Shown here in pieces: positions 16,998 through 25,428 of a stretch of 64,000 nucleotides of DNA. This DNA is from Sulfobacillus thermosulfidooxidans (GTDB taxonomy: Bacteria > Bacillota > Sulfobacillia > Sulfobacillales > Sulfobacillaceae), in assembly GCF_001280565.1 (NCBI RefSeq), contig NZ_LGRO01000001.1, forward strand, positions 744,001 through 808,000. The letters are read 5' to 3'. Numbering within the stretch: position 1 is the stretch's first letter; each line of letters starts with the position of its first letter. The notes under the pieces are model-generated. The model was not told the origin of the DNA. It saw only the letters and a program-made list of their open reading frames with translations, and did no database searches. The position numbers and the translations under genes are program-made.

Positions 16998-18332
16998 ATG
17001 GCGTCACGCATTTATTTTATTGGGACGGGACCTTCCACACGGGTTGAATGGCTGACCAAAGAAGCTTGGGATATTCTTGAACGGGTGCAGCATGCATTAA
17101 TCGTTGACGATTCATGGCCTCCTTATTTATTGTGGCCATGGGCCGTGGAAAAAGAATATGTCGCGGCATCCGAGGTGTTGGCACGGATGAAATTTTGGTC
17201 GGCGCAAGATGATCAGGTAGCGGTTTTGGTTGCACAATCTCCGGCGCATCATGTTGAGATGTCGTCATGGGTAAAATGGGCCCAAGAACAGCAGGTCATG
17301 GGGACGATTGTGCCGGGCCTATGGGATATGACCGTGATGTTGGACATGAATGGCTTTTGTGTGGCCTCGCCTTTTGAGGCGGAATACCGGGCCGCGGTAC
17401 CGTTACGGCTAAGAGGAGGACAAGGAGAAAATCCTTTCGTTCCCCGAGAGACGTGGAGGCTTTGGCCGACAGGACAATGGACTCATGGCGACATAAGGGA
17501 AGAATCATCGGCGGTGTTGAAAATTGCCACGGATTCGCCTCAACCGCACTTTTGGTTATCGCATCAGCCGCTTTACGGACGCACTCTCCTTCTTCTACAT
17601 GGTGGAGCGACGGCCCGAAAAGCCAGTACCCGCTTACAAGAACTTGGAGCGCATGTGTATATTGCTCCGATAAGTCAAATTGAAGATCCTCCTTCGTGGA
17701 CGATTGTCGATCAGACTTTAATTCATATTGAACGCTACGATTGGGTTATATTTACCAGTCAAGAGGCTGTGAGCAGATTTTTTCAGTCATTTAAGCGTCT
17801 CAATATGGATATTCGTCGGCTGCGCGCTCATATTGCGGTAGTTGGTCCCCAAACTGAAGCATTGGTGAAAGATTATGGACTATACCCTGTTTTGATGCCG
17901 GAAAATGAGTATAGCCAAGAAGGCTTGGCCAGAGCATTTTCCCGCTATTCGCTGTTGGGAGTGAATATCTTGTTGCCGCAAGGGAATCTCAACCGCACTT
18001 ATCTCCAGGACTTTTTAGCCCAACAAGGTGCCCTTGTGAGCCCACTACAGTGTTATCAAAATGTTGCGGTGCCGCTTTCGCCGAGCATTGTTGAGCTATT
18101 GGAAGAACATAAGATTGATGCAATCTTTTATACTGCATCGTCCTCGGTCGATCATGTAGTGACTCAACATCCTCATTTGCAAGATATTTTGCGTCAAATC
18201 CCCGCTATCAGTATTGGTCGCCTAACTAGCCGCAGGCTCATGCATTATGGAATTCCTGTCACACGCGAACCTATTCGATCATCTGTGGATGCGATGATTG
18301 ACGAAGTAGTTCATTATTTTATGAAGGAGTGA
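16998..18332 (+). CDS. hemD: Uroporphyrinogen-III synthase fused to a degenerate SUMT-like domain
   Basis: 444 aa. Residues about 195-444 are HemD, which closes hydroxymethylbilane to uroporphyrinogen III (GRTLLLLHGGATARKASTRL, YDWVIFTSQEAVSRFF, FYTASSSVDHV, SIGRLTSRRL). Residues 1-190 align by eye with the SAM methyltransferase CobA/SUMT (FIGTGPSTRVEWLTKEAW, IVPGLWD). However, GAGPGD has become GTGPST, and the SAM-site GGDPxxFGRG is replaced by VAQSPAHHVE. CobA-HemD fusions are common in clostridia. Here the methyltransferase half looks inactive. ATG 16998 follows GAGGTG; an in-frame GTG at 16983 is possible. Confidence 0.85.
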   Translation: MASRIYFIGTGPSTRVEWLTKEAWDILERVQHALIVDDSWPPYLLWPWAVEKEYVAASEVLARMKFWSAQDDQVAVLVAQSPAHHVEMSSWVKWAQEQQVMGTIVPGLWDMTVMLDMNGFCVASPFEAEYRAAVPLRLRGGQGENPFVPRETWRLWPTGQWTHGDIREESSAVLKIATDSPQPHFWLSHQPLYGRTLLLLHGGATARKASTRLQELGAHVYIAPISQIEDPPSWTIVDQTLIHIERYDWVIFTSQEAVSRFFQSFKRLNMDIRRLRAHIAVVGPQTEALVKDYGLYPVLMPENEYSQEGLARAFSRYSLLGVNILLPQGNLNRTYLQDFLAQQGALVSPLQCYQNVAVPLSPSIVELLEEHKIDAIFYTASSSVDHVVTQHPHLQDILRQIPAISIGRLTSRRLMHYGIPVTREPIRSSVDAMIDEVVHYFMKE

Positions 18333-18339
18333 TTGAGAG

Positions 18340-19314
18340 ATGTTTCCTGTAGAACGTCCTCGCCGATTACGAAAAAATGAAACATTACGCGCTTTGGTAA
18401 GGGAGACGCATATTAGGCTGGATCAATTAATATATCCCGTGTTCGTACGCCCAGGAACCGGGATGAAACTACCAGTGTCTTCAATGCCAGGTATTTACCA
18501 GTGGTCAGTGGATTTGTTGAGTGATCATTTAGAAGAGGTCTATGAACAAGGCATCCGTTCTTTTCTTTTTTTTGGGATTCCTGCTCACAAAGATGCGGAA
18601 GGTTCCGAAGCCTATAGTCCGGAAGGTATTGTCCAAGTCGCTTTACAAACGGTGAAAAAACGCCTTCCCGAAGCGGTATTAATAGCCGATTTATGCTTGT
18701 GTGAATATACCGATCACGGTCATTGTGGAATTTTACGGGGAGATGATGTTGATAATGATATGACCATAGACATTTTAGCCAAAACAGCGGTCGTTCAGGC
18801 TCGAGCGGGAGCGAGTATTGTCGCTCCATCGGACATGATGGATGGCAGGGTCGCTGCCATTCGTCACGCGCTTGATCAAGCAGGATTCGAAGATATTCCA
18901 ATTATGTCTTACGCGGCTAAGTATGCCTCAGGATTTTATGGACCATTTCGTGAGGCGGCAGAAAATACCCCATCGTTTGGCGATCGCCGGGCCTACCAAA
19001 TGGATCCTGCCAATCGCCTGGAAGCGTTGAAAGAAGTGTTGCTGGACATTGAGGAAGGCGCCGATATGGTGATTGTGAAACCGGCCATGCCGTATCTGGA
19101 TGTATTATCCGATGTGAAAAAATCGGTGAAAGTTCCTGTTGCGGCATACCAAGTGTCCGGCGAGTATGCCATGATTAAGGCGGCATCTCAGTTGGGATGG
19201 TTAGATGAACGACGGGTTGTAGAAGAATCCCTATTAAGTATTAAGCGGGCCGGTGCCGACATGATTATTACCTACTTCGCTCCACTGTTTGCTAACTGGG
19301 TTCAGCAGAAATAG
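18340..19314 (+). CDS. hemB: Delta-aminolevulinic acid dehydratase (porphobilinogen synthase)
   Basis: 324 aa. Condenses two 5-aminolevulinate to porphobilinogen. The metal-site sequence [14 protein letters not shown] keeps three cysteines, which points to the zinc-dependent type. Schiff-base lysines lie in [15 protein letters not shown] and [12 protein letters not shown]. Starts 7 nt after the hemD stop and closes the haem operon. Confidence 0.97.
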   Translation: MFPVERPRRLRKNETLRALVRETHIRLDQLIYPVFVRPGTGMKLPVSSMPGIYQWSVDLLSDHLEEVYEQGIRSFLFFGIPAHKDAEGSEAYSPEGIVQVALQTVKKRLPEAVLIADLCLCEYTDHGHCGILRGDDVDNDMTIDILAKTAVVQARAGASIVAPSDMMDGRVAAIRHALDQAGFEDIPIMSYAAKYASGFYGPFREAAENTPSFGDRRAYQMDPANRLEALKEVLLDIEEGADMVIVKPAMPYLDVLSDVKKSVKVPVAAYQVSGEYAMIKAASQLGWLDERRVVEESLLSIKRAGADMIITYFAPLFANWVQQK

Positions 19315-19394
19315 GCGAAAACATATCGAGCAGGGTACAATATTTTTGGGAAGAGATTTCCCAGGTGGAAAGAGCGTAAAAGGAGGGATTCGTA

Positions 19395-19598
19395 TTGAAA
19401 ACGGTGATATCAGATGCAAAACCGCAACGGATACGCAATGAAGCCGTGTTTCTTTATGACATGAACGCTGATGATATTTTCCAAAGCAACGGGTATGTCG
19501 TCATTGATTCATCTCTCGGGCTCGTTTATCCACATGTGACCAATCGTGAAGATGCGAAGAACAATCCTTCTTCACCCTCTTTACAATCATTACACTAA
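19395..19598 (+). CDS. Small protein of unknown function
   Basis: 67 aa from TTG 19395, with AGGAGGG at 19381-19387 and 7-nt spacing, a strong initiation signal. No recognisable family, signal peptide or membrane segment. A possible TACAAT at 19336-19341 lies upstream. The central part has NGYVVIDSSLGLVYPHV. Short and without a clear homologue, so coding status rests mainly on the ribosome site. Confidence 0.45.
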   Translation: MKTVISDAKPQRIRNEAVFLYDMNADDIFQSNGYVVIDSSLGLVYPHVTNREDAKNNPSSPSLQSLH

Positions 19599-19606
19599 TG
19601 ATGTTT

Positions 19607-19637
19607 AATAGCCACGCGTCTCATTCGCGTGGCTATT
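19607..19637 (+). terminator. 12-bp perfect hairpin just upstream of selA
   Basis: AATAGCCACGCG (19607-19618) pairs perfectly with CGCGTGGCTATT (19626-19637) around a 7-nt loop. It is followed by ATTTAGGAG, so the U-run is poor. The selA ribosome site starts 4 nt later. It may be an inefficient terminator for the small gene before it or a hairpin affecting selA translation. Confidence 0.5.
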
Positions 19638-19654
19638 ATTTAGGAGCGTGTGTC

Positions 19655-21043
19655 GTGAAAGAAGAGTCTGATCTCCGACGAAAGTTGCCTGCGGTACAGA
19701 AGATCTGGCGTGCTCTTCCTGAACCCTTACCAGTTCCCTCTTATTGGGTCGATAGGGCGATTGATGACGTCCTCAACCGTTGGCGGGAAAAGGCCCGCCG
19801 GGGACAAGCTCCTCCTCCTCTAACAGTCCTTTGCGATGAGATAATTCAAGAAGCGCGAGAATTATCCATGCCAAGTCTTCGTCCCGTTTTAAATGCCACG
19901 GGCGTTATGATTCATACGAATTTAGGACGTTCGCCATTGCCTGAAGAAATTATGGAAGCGGTAAAAATGGTGGCAATGGGTTATTCGACACTCGAATATG
20001 ATTTAAGTCACGGCCGAAGAGGTTCACGCCACGACCATGTCGCGCAAGTTCTAGCGGAATTAGTAGGGGCCGAAGCGGCCATGGTGGTCAACAATAATGC
20101 TGCCGCGGTATTGATCGCATTGTCAGCAATAGCTCGCGGTAAAGAAGTCGTCGTGTCTCGGGGAGAACTTGTCGAGATTGGGGGGTCTTTCCGAATTCCT
20201 GAGGTCATGGCTCTCTCTGGCGCTCTATTACATGAAGTCGGTGCGACAAACAAAACCCATGCACGTGATTATGTGGCTGCGATCAATGACAATACCGGCC
20301 TGTTACTTAAAGTCCATCAGTCAAATTTCCGGGTTATTGGCTTTACCAAGGGGCTAAGCACGCGTGAATTAGTGGACTTGGGACGACGCTACGGAATCTG
20401 TGTGATGGAGGATTTAGGAAGCGGTGTGATCAATCCGTTGCAAATCGATAATGTTGCCGAACCCAGTGTCAAAGAGATTGTCCAAGCTGGGGTAGACATT
20501 GTTACTTTTAGCGGAGACAAATTATTGGGGGGACCACAAGCTGGCATCATTGTAGGGAAGACAGATATTATTGATCAGCTCAAAAAATATCCATTAGCCC
20601 GAGCTATTCGCGTGGATAAAATGACCTTAACTGCTTTAGAACATACCATCCGGTGGTATTTAGAAGGACGCGCTCACCTCTTGCCTTTATGGCAGATGAT
20701 GAATCAAACTGCGGAGCAGATTTACCAGCGGGCACAATCATTTAGTGAATCGTTAAAACAACAGGTTCCTGTGCCGATGTCTATCGATATTCAACAAGAT
20801 TACTCCCAAATTGGGGGAGGATCGATGCCGGGAACGCGAATTCCAACTTACGTCGTTAGCCTCACTCCATCTCATTCTAAGGATACGGCGGTTTTAGAAC
20901 GGTACCTTCGAGAAGCCGATCCTCCTGTTATTGCTCGGATTAGTCACGGATCGCTAATTTTTGATTTGCGCACAATTTTCCCTAGTCAAGAATCTCAGTT
21001 GCTTGCTACTATAGTGATGGCCCTGAATAGGTTTAAAGAATGA
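19655..21043 (+). CDS. selA: L-seryl-tRNA(Sec) selenium transferase
   Basis: 462 aa PLP enzyme that turns Ser-tRNA(Sec) into Sec-tRNA(Sec) with selenophosphate. Motifs: RPVLNATGVMIHTNLGRSPL, NNNAAAVLIAL, and PLP lysine in TFSGDKLLGGPQAG. GTG 19655 chosen for TAGGAG 8 nt upstream; the frame is open further up, through the hairpin. No selB, selD or tRNA-Sec is seen in the window, although selA and selB are often adjacent. A SelA-like PLP enzyme with another substrate remains possible. Confidence 0.85.
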   Translation: MKEESDLRRKLPAVQKIWRALPEPLPVPSYWVDRAIDDVLNRWREKARRGQAPPPLTVLCDEIIQEARELSMPSLRPVLNATGVMIHTNLGRSPLPEEIMEAVKMVAMGYSTLEYDLSHGRRGSRHDHVAQVLAELVGAEAAMVVNNNAAAVLIALSAIARGKEVVVSRGELVEIGGSFRIPEVMALSGALLHEVGATNKTHARDYVAAINDNTGLLLKVHQSNFRVIGFTKGLSTRELVDLGRRYGICVMEDLGSGVINPLQIDNVAEPSVKEIVQAGVDIVTFSGDKLLGGPQAGIIVGKTDIIDQLKKYPLARAIRVDKMTLTALEHTIRWYLEGRAHLLPLWQMMNQTAEQIYQRAQSFSESLKQQVPVPMSIDIQQDYSQIGGGSMPGTRIPTYVVSLTPSHSKDTAVLERYLREADPPVIARISHGSLIFDLRTIFPSQESQLLATIVMALNRFKE

Positions 21044-21086
21044 TTAAGGCTTTCGCGTATGCACAAACAAAAGGGAGGGAATAGGG

Positions 21087-21854
21087 ATGAAAGTCTTAGT
21101 AATGGTAAAACAGGTTCCTGATACCGCGACAAAAATTCAGATACGCGGAGATAATCACGGCATTGTTGAAGACGGAATTAAGTGGGTCATCAATCCTTAC
21201 GATGAGTTTGCCATTGAAGAAGCCTTGCGAATTCGGGAAAAGATCGGTGGAGAAACGGTTATCGTCGCACTCGGACCTAAACGTGTGGATGAGGCTGTCC
21301 GCCAGGCTCTTGCCATGGGAGCGGATCGGGCCGTTGTTGTCGAAAGTGAAGAAACCTTAGATCCATCACAAGTGGCTCATGCATTAGCCAAAGTTGCCCG
21401 GGATGAGGGGTTTGATCTGATCCTAACTGGTAAACAAGCTGTCGATGATGATGCGGCTCAAGTCGGACCAATGTTAGCGGCGCACCTGGGATTACCGCAG
21501 GTGACGGTCGTGATTCATTTGGATATTGATGAGTCGCAAAAACGGTTACGGGCCGAACGCGAATTAGAGGGAGCCACGGAAATCGTGGAACTGCCTTTTC
21601 CCGCTGTAGTGACTGCCCAACGCGGATTAAATGAACCACGTTATCCAACCTTACCCAATATCATGAAGGCTAAGAAAAAAGAGGTTAAACGCATTCCGCT
21701 AGCGTCTTTAGGAGTTGACGCTCCCCCACGAATCCGCGTAATGAACCTGACACCACCGCCTGAGAGACCGGCGCCAACGATTTTAACTGGAGATCCTGAG
21801 GAAACGGCGAAAAAATTAGTCCAACTATTACATGAACAGGCTAAGGTTATTTGA
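21087..21854 (+). CDS. etfB: Electron transfer flavoprotein subunit beta
   Basis: 255 aa. Family start MKVLVMVKQVPD, then NPYDEFAIEEALRI, and AMP-binding LTGKQAVDDDAAQVGPMLA. The signature VELPFPAVVTAQRGLNEPRYPTLP is split here only for length. AGGGAGG precedes the ATG. With EtfA it carries electrons from acyl-CoA-type dehydrogenases. The likely quinone-side partner is the Fe-S oxidoreductase at 1.5-3.6 kb, by family association. Confidence 0.96.
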   Translation: MKVLVMVKQVPDTATKIQIRGDNHGIVEDGIKWVINPYDEFAIEEALRIREKIGGETVIVALGPKRVDEAVRQALAMGADRAVVVESEETLDPSQVAHALAKVARDEGFDLILTGKQAVDDDAAQVGPMLAAHLGLPQVTVVIHLDIDESQKRLRAERELEGATEIVELPFPAVVTAQRGLNEPRYPTLPNIMKAKKKEVKRIPLASLGVDAPPRIRVMNLTPPPERPAPTILTGDPEETAKKLVQLLHEQAKVI

Positions 21855-21868
21855 AAGGAGGGGGCACA

Positions 21869-22846
21869 ATGTCTTCGGGTGTACTCGTAATCTTTGATCA
21901 GAACCAAGGACAAGTTCGTCACGTCATATTAGAAATCTTGACTGTAGCCCGTAGCCTCGCTCTAGGTCCTGTAACGGCTTTAACTTTTGGAACCGACGCA
22001 TCTAAAACCTTGGACATATTGAGCGAATATGGAGCTGATCGGGTCTTGTTCTGGGAACAAGAGCCCTTTACACAGTATAGTTCCGATGGCTTTGCCGATG
22101 CGATTGCTTCAGTTGTTCCTGAACTTGATCCAGCGGTTATCTTGTTTCCGGCGTCGGCGTGGGGAAAAGATTTATCTCCACGATTGGCTGAATTGCTAAA
22201 TGCAGGGTTGGCTACGGATTGCTTGTCTCTTCGAACAAATGAGGACAATCGGGTCATTGCAACGCGTCCCATGTATGCGGGTAAGGTTTTAGCTGAAGTA
22301 CAGATTGACACCCCCATTCAGATGTTCTCCATTCGTCCCAATATCAATGCGGCAGTGCCTTCGCCTACGACACCTGTTGTTCTCGATATCCCGCCTGTAA
22401 TTTCTGAAACGTCCTTTAAAGCCGTAGTGACTGAACGTAAGGAAGTTCAAAGCGGTGTCCAAGAACTCACCGAGGCTGACATTATTGTCTCAGGCGGACG
22501 GGGAATTAAGGCCCCAGAAAACTTCAAATTATTGGATCAATTAGCAGAGGCATTGGGAGCGGCGGTGGGATCGTCTAGGCCCGTCGCGGATGATGGATGG
22601 GTTCCTCATTCTTACCATATTGGTCAAACCGGTAAAGTGGTGAGTCCTACCGTTTATTTTGCTATTGGGATTTCAGGAGCAATCCAGCACTTAGCAGGGA
22701 TATCGGGATCGAAATATATTGTAGCGATAAATAATGATCCAGAAGCTCCTATTTTCAAAGTAGCTAATTATGGCATTGTCGGCGATTTATTTCAGGTCGT
22801 ACCGCGTTTAACCGAAGAAATACGGGCCTTAAAAGCCACAAATTAA
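21869..22846 (+). CDS. etfA: Electron transfer flavoprotein subunit alpha
   Basis: 325 aa from ATG 21869, preceded by AAAGGAGGGGG that overlaps the etfB stop. C-terminal FAD domain with [44 protein letters not shown] and [10 protein letters not shown]. An in-frame TTG at 21851 is rejected because it lies before the ribosome site. Forms the EtfAB heterodimer. Confidence 0.96.
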   Translation: MSSGVLVIFDQNQGQVRHVILEILTVARSLALGPVTALTFGTDASKTLDILSEYGADRVLFWEQEPFTQYSSDGFADAIASVVPELDPAVILFPASAWGKDLSPRLAELLNAGLATDCLSLRTNEDNRVIATRPMYAGKVLAEVQIDTPIQMFSIRPNINAAVPSPTTPVVLDIPPVISETSFKAVVTERKEVQSGVQELTEADIIVSGGRGIKAPENFKLLDQLAEALGAAVGSSRPVADDGWVPHSYHIGQTGKVVSPTVYFAIGISGAIQHLAGISGSKYIVAINNDPEAPIFKVANYGIVGDLFQVVPRLTEEIRALKATN

Positions 22847-22851
22847 TATCG

Positions 22852-22872
22852 ATTCCCGCGTATCGTGGGAAT
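22852..22872 (+). terminator. Hairpin after etfA
   Basis: A 9-bp stem with one G-T pair (ATTCCCGCG with CGTGGGAAT) closes a 3-nt loop six bases after the etfA stop. No T-run follows, so it is a weak terminator candidate or mRNA-end stabiliser. Confidence 0.35.
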
Positions 22873-22934
22873 GTTACCATGTCAGAAGTTTTTGTCGGTC
22901 CTGAATCATCACCATCATAAATGTCCGGGACGAG

Positions 22935-22977
22935 CATAGGGATATGGATAAGTGTGGTAAGGAGGCATATCCCTATG
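22935..22977 (+). promoter_or_regulatory. Inverted repeat burying a start codon
   Basis: CATAGGGATAT (22935-22945) is perfectly complementary to ATATCCCTATG (22967-22977). The right arm ends in the ATG of the next gene, and its AAGGAGG ribosome site (22959-22965) lies in the 21-nt loop. In RNA the start codon would be paired, suggesting translational control. Confidence 0.5.
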
Positions 22978-24003
22978 AAACGTCCCGTTTCTCTATTTTT
23001 GCTATTCGCCTTTTTAATGATTCAACTATACGTAGCGAAAATTCCTCAAGCGCATCAGGTCCAAACGACAAGCTGGCTTGCAGTCAGTTCAGAACCGGGT
23101 GGATTGGTTTCCCGCGATGGTGATTATTATTTGGTTACACCCTCCTCATCATTTCAGTTACAGTCTAATGGAATTAGTATTACAAGCCGTGCAAGTGGAC
23201 TCAATTGGGTGGAGGTTCCAGAACCATCGGGGGCGGGAATTTGGCGTATGGCATTAACAGCCCGGGGCGTTCCGTTGGTTGGAATTGGTGGGGCGATCTA
23301 CCCAGCTCCTAATGCCACAGGCACTCTATGGATTGATTCAGGTGATCATCGACTCTATTATTCCCAACCTTCTCTCGCCGGTATGCAATCAGTGGGAACG
23401 ACACTCAGTCAAGTGACAAAAGTGGTGTGGGCACCGGATGCGCAAAGCGCCGCCATTTTAGCACAGGGCCCAGAAGGATGGGGGATTTATGTGTGGACTC
23501 ACGCGAATCAAACCTATCCGGCGCTTATTCTTAGTGCAGGACAGCAGCAAATTGCTAATTATGGAATTCTTCGTAATCAAACGGTTATCGCGGCATTAAA
23601 AAACGGACGCATTCTTCAACAAGGCCAGGGGCTCGTATCGGTTCCCAAAATGGAACAAGTCCGGGTTTCCAGGCAATATGCCTCGGCATTGGGACATACG
23701 GCCACTCAGGCAATTTTTTGGAGTAACGGGAAATGGAATGCGTATCCATTACCCAAGCAACTAAAATGGGTAGGCGTACCCAGATTTTCAAACAATGGAA
23801 CGATGGCTGCTACCTTGGCCCAAAATTTGCAGGGTACTTGGCATTTGTTACTCTATGGTCACCACTATACACTCGATGTGCACATGCCGTTTACCGATGT
23901 AAGTGAATATCATCTTCTTGGATTTATGGGAGACCATTGGCTTCTTATTACGGTGCCTGAAGGTCCTCACCGTGGCACTTATGCCTGGTGGATTAATCAT
24001 TGA
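22975..24003 (+). CDS. Secreted or membrane-anchored protein of unknown function, possible beta-propeller
   Basis: 342 aa from ATG 22975 (AAGGAGG, 9 nt spacing). Residues 5-25 form a hydrophobic signal/anchor after a KR pair. The rest is rich in short strand-like repeats with W and G, such as VVWAPDAQSAAILAQ and GIYVWTHANQTYPALIL. These recall WD/TolB-type propeller blades as in LpqB-like proteins. I do not recognise the family. The start codon lies in a perfect 11-bp hairpin. tRNA genes follow. Confidence 0.7.
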   Translation: MKRPVSLFLLFAFLMIQLYVAKIPQAHQVQTTSWLAVSSEPGGLVSRDGDYYLVTPSSSFQLQSNGISITSRASGLNWVEVPEPSGAGIWRMALTARGVPLVGIGGAIYPAPNATGTLWIDSGDHRLYYSQPSLAGMQSVGTTLSQVTKVVWAPDAQSAAILAQGPEGWGIYVWTHANQTYPALILSAGQQQIANYGILRNQTVIAALKNGRILQQGQGLVSVPKMEQVRVSRQYASALGHTATQAIFWSNGKWNAYPLPKQLKWVGVPRFSNNGTMAATLAQNLQGTWHLLLYGHHYTLDVHMPFTDVSEYHLLGFMGDHWLLITVPEGPHRGTYAWWINH

Positions 24004-24047
24004 ACAGGCGGGGGCAATATAAATATGGTGAATTTGCTAGTAATCCG

Positions 24048-24076
24048 TTGCGGAAGATGGTGAAAGAGAGTATAAT
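24048..24076 (+). promoter_or_regulatory. Promoter of the first tRNA cluster
   Basis: TTGCGG (24048-24053), 17-nt spacer, TATAAT (24071-24076), 21 nt before the tRNA-Val gene. A good sigma-A type promoter. Confidence 0.75.
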
Positions 24077-24097
24077 AAACAACGCATCTTGTGGAGC

Positions 24098-24172
24098 GGG
24101 CGGATAGCTCAGCGGTAGAGCACCTGCCTTACACGCAGGGGGTCACAGGTTCGAAACCTGTTCCGCCCACCA
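24098..24172 (+). tRNA. tRNA-Val (anticodon TAC)
   Basis: Acceptor GGGCGGA pairs with TCCGCCC; anticodon stem CCTGC/GCAGG with loop CTTACAC gives TAC. T-arm GGTTCGAAACC; CCA encoded. First of a Val-Asp-Phe run. Confidence 0.95.
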
Positions 24173-24181
24173 TTTGCACGC

Positions 24182-24259
24182 GGAGGCGTGGTGTAGCTGG
24201 CCCAACACGCATGCCTGTCACGCATGAGATCGCGGGTTCGAATCCCGTCGCCTCCGCCA
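24182..24259 (+). tRNA. tRNA-Asp (anticodon GTC), copy 1
   Basis: Acceptor GGAGGCG/CGCCTCC, anticodon stem CATGC/GCATG with loop CTGTCAC, encoded CCA. Identical to the copy at 24419-24496. Confidence 0.95.
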
Positions 24260-24265
24260 TGATTC

Positions 24266-24341
<76 letters not shown>

Positions 24342-24366
24342 TTTTTTGTCTGAGAGGTTTTCCCCG

Positions 24367-24395
24367 TTGACAAGTCTGGGGAATTCGAGGATAAT
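24367..24395 (+). promoter_or_regulatory. Promoter of the second Asp-Phe tRNA pair
   Basis: Consensus TTGACA (24367-24372), 17-nt spacer, GATAAT (24390-24395), 23 nt before the second tRNA-Asp. It lies between the two repeat copies, so each pair can be transcribed independently. Confidence 0.8.
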
Positions 24396-24418
24396 TACGC
24401 CGTTGGTTAGGACTAAAC

Positions 24419-24496
24419 GGAGGCGTGGTGTAGCTGGCCCAACACGCATGCCTGTCACGCATGAGATCGCGGGTTCGAATCCCGTCGCCTCCGCCA
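24419..24496 (+). tRNA. tRNA-Asp (anticodon GTC), copy 2
   Basis: Same sequence as 24182-24259, with acceptor GGAGGCG/CGCCTCC, GTC anticodon and encoded CCA. Confidence 0.95.
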
Positions 24497-24502
24497 TAAT
24501 TC

Positions 24503-24578
<76 letters not shown>

Positions 24579-24591
24579 GATTTCTTGAAAA

Positions 24592-24614
24592 CCCGCATTG
24601 TGCGGGATTTTTTT
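24592..24614 (+). terminator. Rho-independent terminator of the tRNA cluster
   Basis: CCCGCA (24592-24597) / TGCGGG (24601-24606) with a 3-nt loop, then A and seven T. Confidence 0.85.
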
Positions 24615-24725
24615 ATTCCTCCCTTGCCATCTATAAGGAAATATTGCGGCGTTGACTGTATGACCACGTTGTTCCCGGAAACACTAGAGTCAACAGTGAT
24701 CCGTCTAGAAAGCGGGGGAACGCGA

Positions 24726-25409
24726 ATGAATAAACTGCGCTGGACCATGGGTATTATGGGCGTGGCATTGGCGTTCGCGTTGTGGGGGCATAATTGGCAT
24801 GTAAAGAGTCATGAAGCCCCTCCGGCCAATGTATTACCTCGGTGGCCATGGGTAAGTGGAGGATTTGCTCAGGAGAAACCGCATTTCGTTTCTGTTCCTT
24901 TTCCGACGAAAACAATTACGGATAGTAATTTACCGCAAGGACAAAGATTAGTGATTCAACCAGGCCGGGTGGGAACAAATTTTTGGGTCAATGGGACTAG
25001 TAAAGTGATTTTTCCTCCCCTTCCGCAAATTGTTGCCTTAGGAACGGCTCCCGTTCATGTTATTACGATTAATGGCGTCAAGTATTCCTATGACCGGGTG
25101 TTTACGGCACTTACCACCGCATATAATGGGCAGTTTTCGATGAATGGGCCGTGGGGTGCAGTAGCCGCGTGGGACGGGTTGCCACTTCATCAAGGAGACG
25201 TTGCTGTCGATCCTCAGGTGATTCCTTTGGGAACTTATCTCTATATTGACGGCTTTGGGCCCGCACGGGCGGTGGACACGGGTTCTGCTATTTTTGGGGA
25301 TCATATTGATATTTTCTTTCCCGAATCAGCTCAAAAAATTGCGGAGTATGGCATCCAATTTCATAAAGTTTATGTATTAACGAGTCGCCCTCCCAATTAT
25401 CATGGATAA
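24726..25409 (+). CDS. 3D-domain (MltA-like fold) cell-wall protein
   Basis: 227 aa from ATG 24726 behind GGGGGAA; the longer open frame would run back into the tRNA-Phe gene. An N-terminal membrane anchor (GIMGVALAFALWG) is followed by a linker, a G5-like stretch (LPQGQRLVIQPGRVG) and a C-terminal 3D domain. The domain has its three Asp in AVDPQVIPLGTYLYI and AVDTGSAIFGDHIDIFFP. Relatives such as YabE/YuiC and Rpf-like proteins cleave or remodel peptidoglycan. Expected outside the membrane, possibly in spore germination or wall turnover. Confidence 0.85.
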   Translation: MNKLRWTMGIMGVALAFALWGHNWHVKSHEAPPANVLPRWPWVSGGFAQEKPHFVSVPFPTKTITDSNLPQGQRLVIQPGRVGTNFWVNGTSKVIFPPLPQIVALGTAPVHVITINGVKYSYDRVFTALTTAYNGQFSMNGPWGAVAAWDGLPLHQGDVAVDPQVIPLGTYLYIDGFGPARAVDTGSAIFGDHIDIFFPESAQKIAEYGIQFHKVYVLTSRPPNYHG

Positions 25410-25428
25410 CAAGGGGGGGACAAATGCT

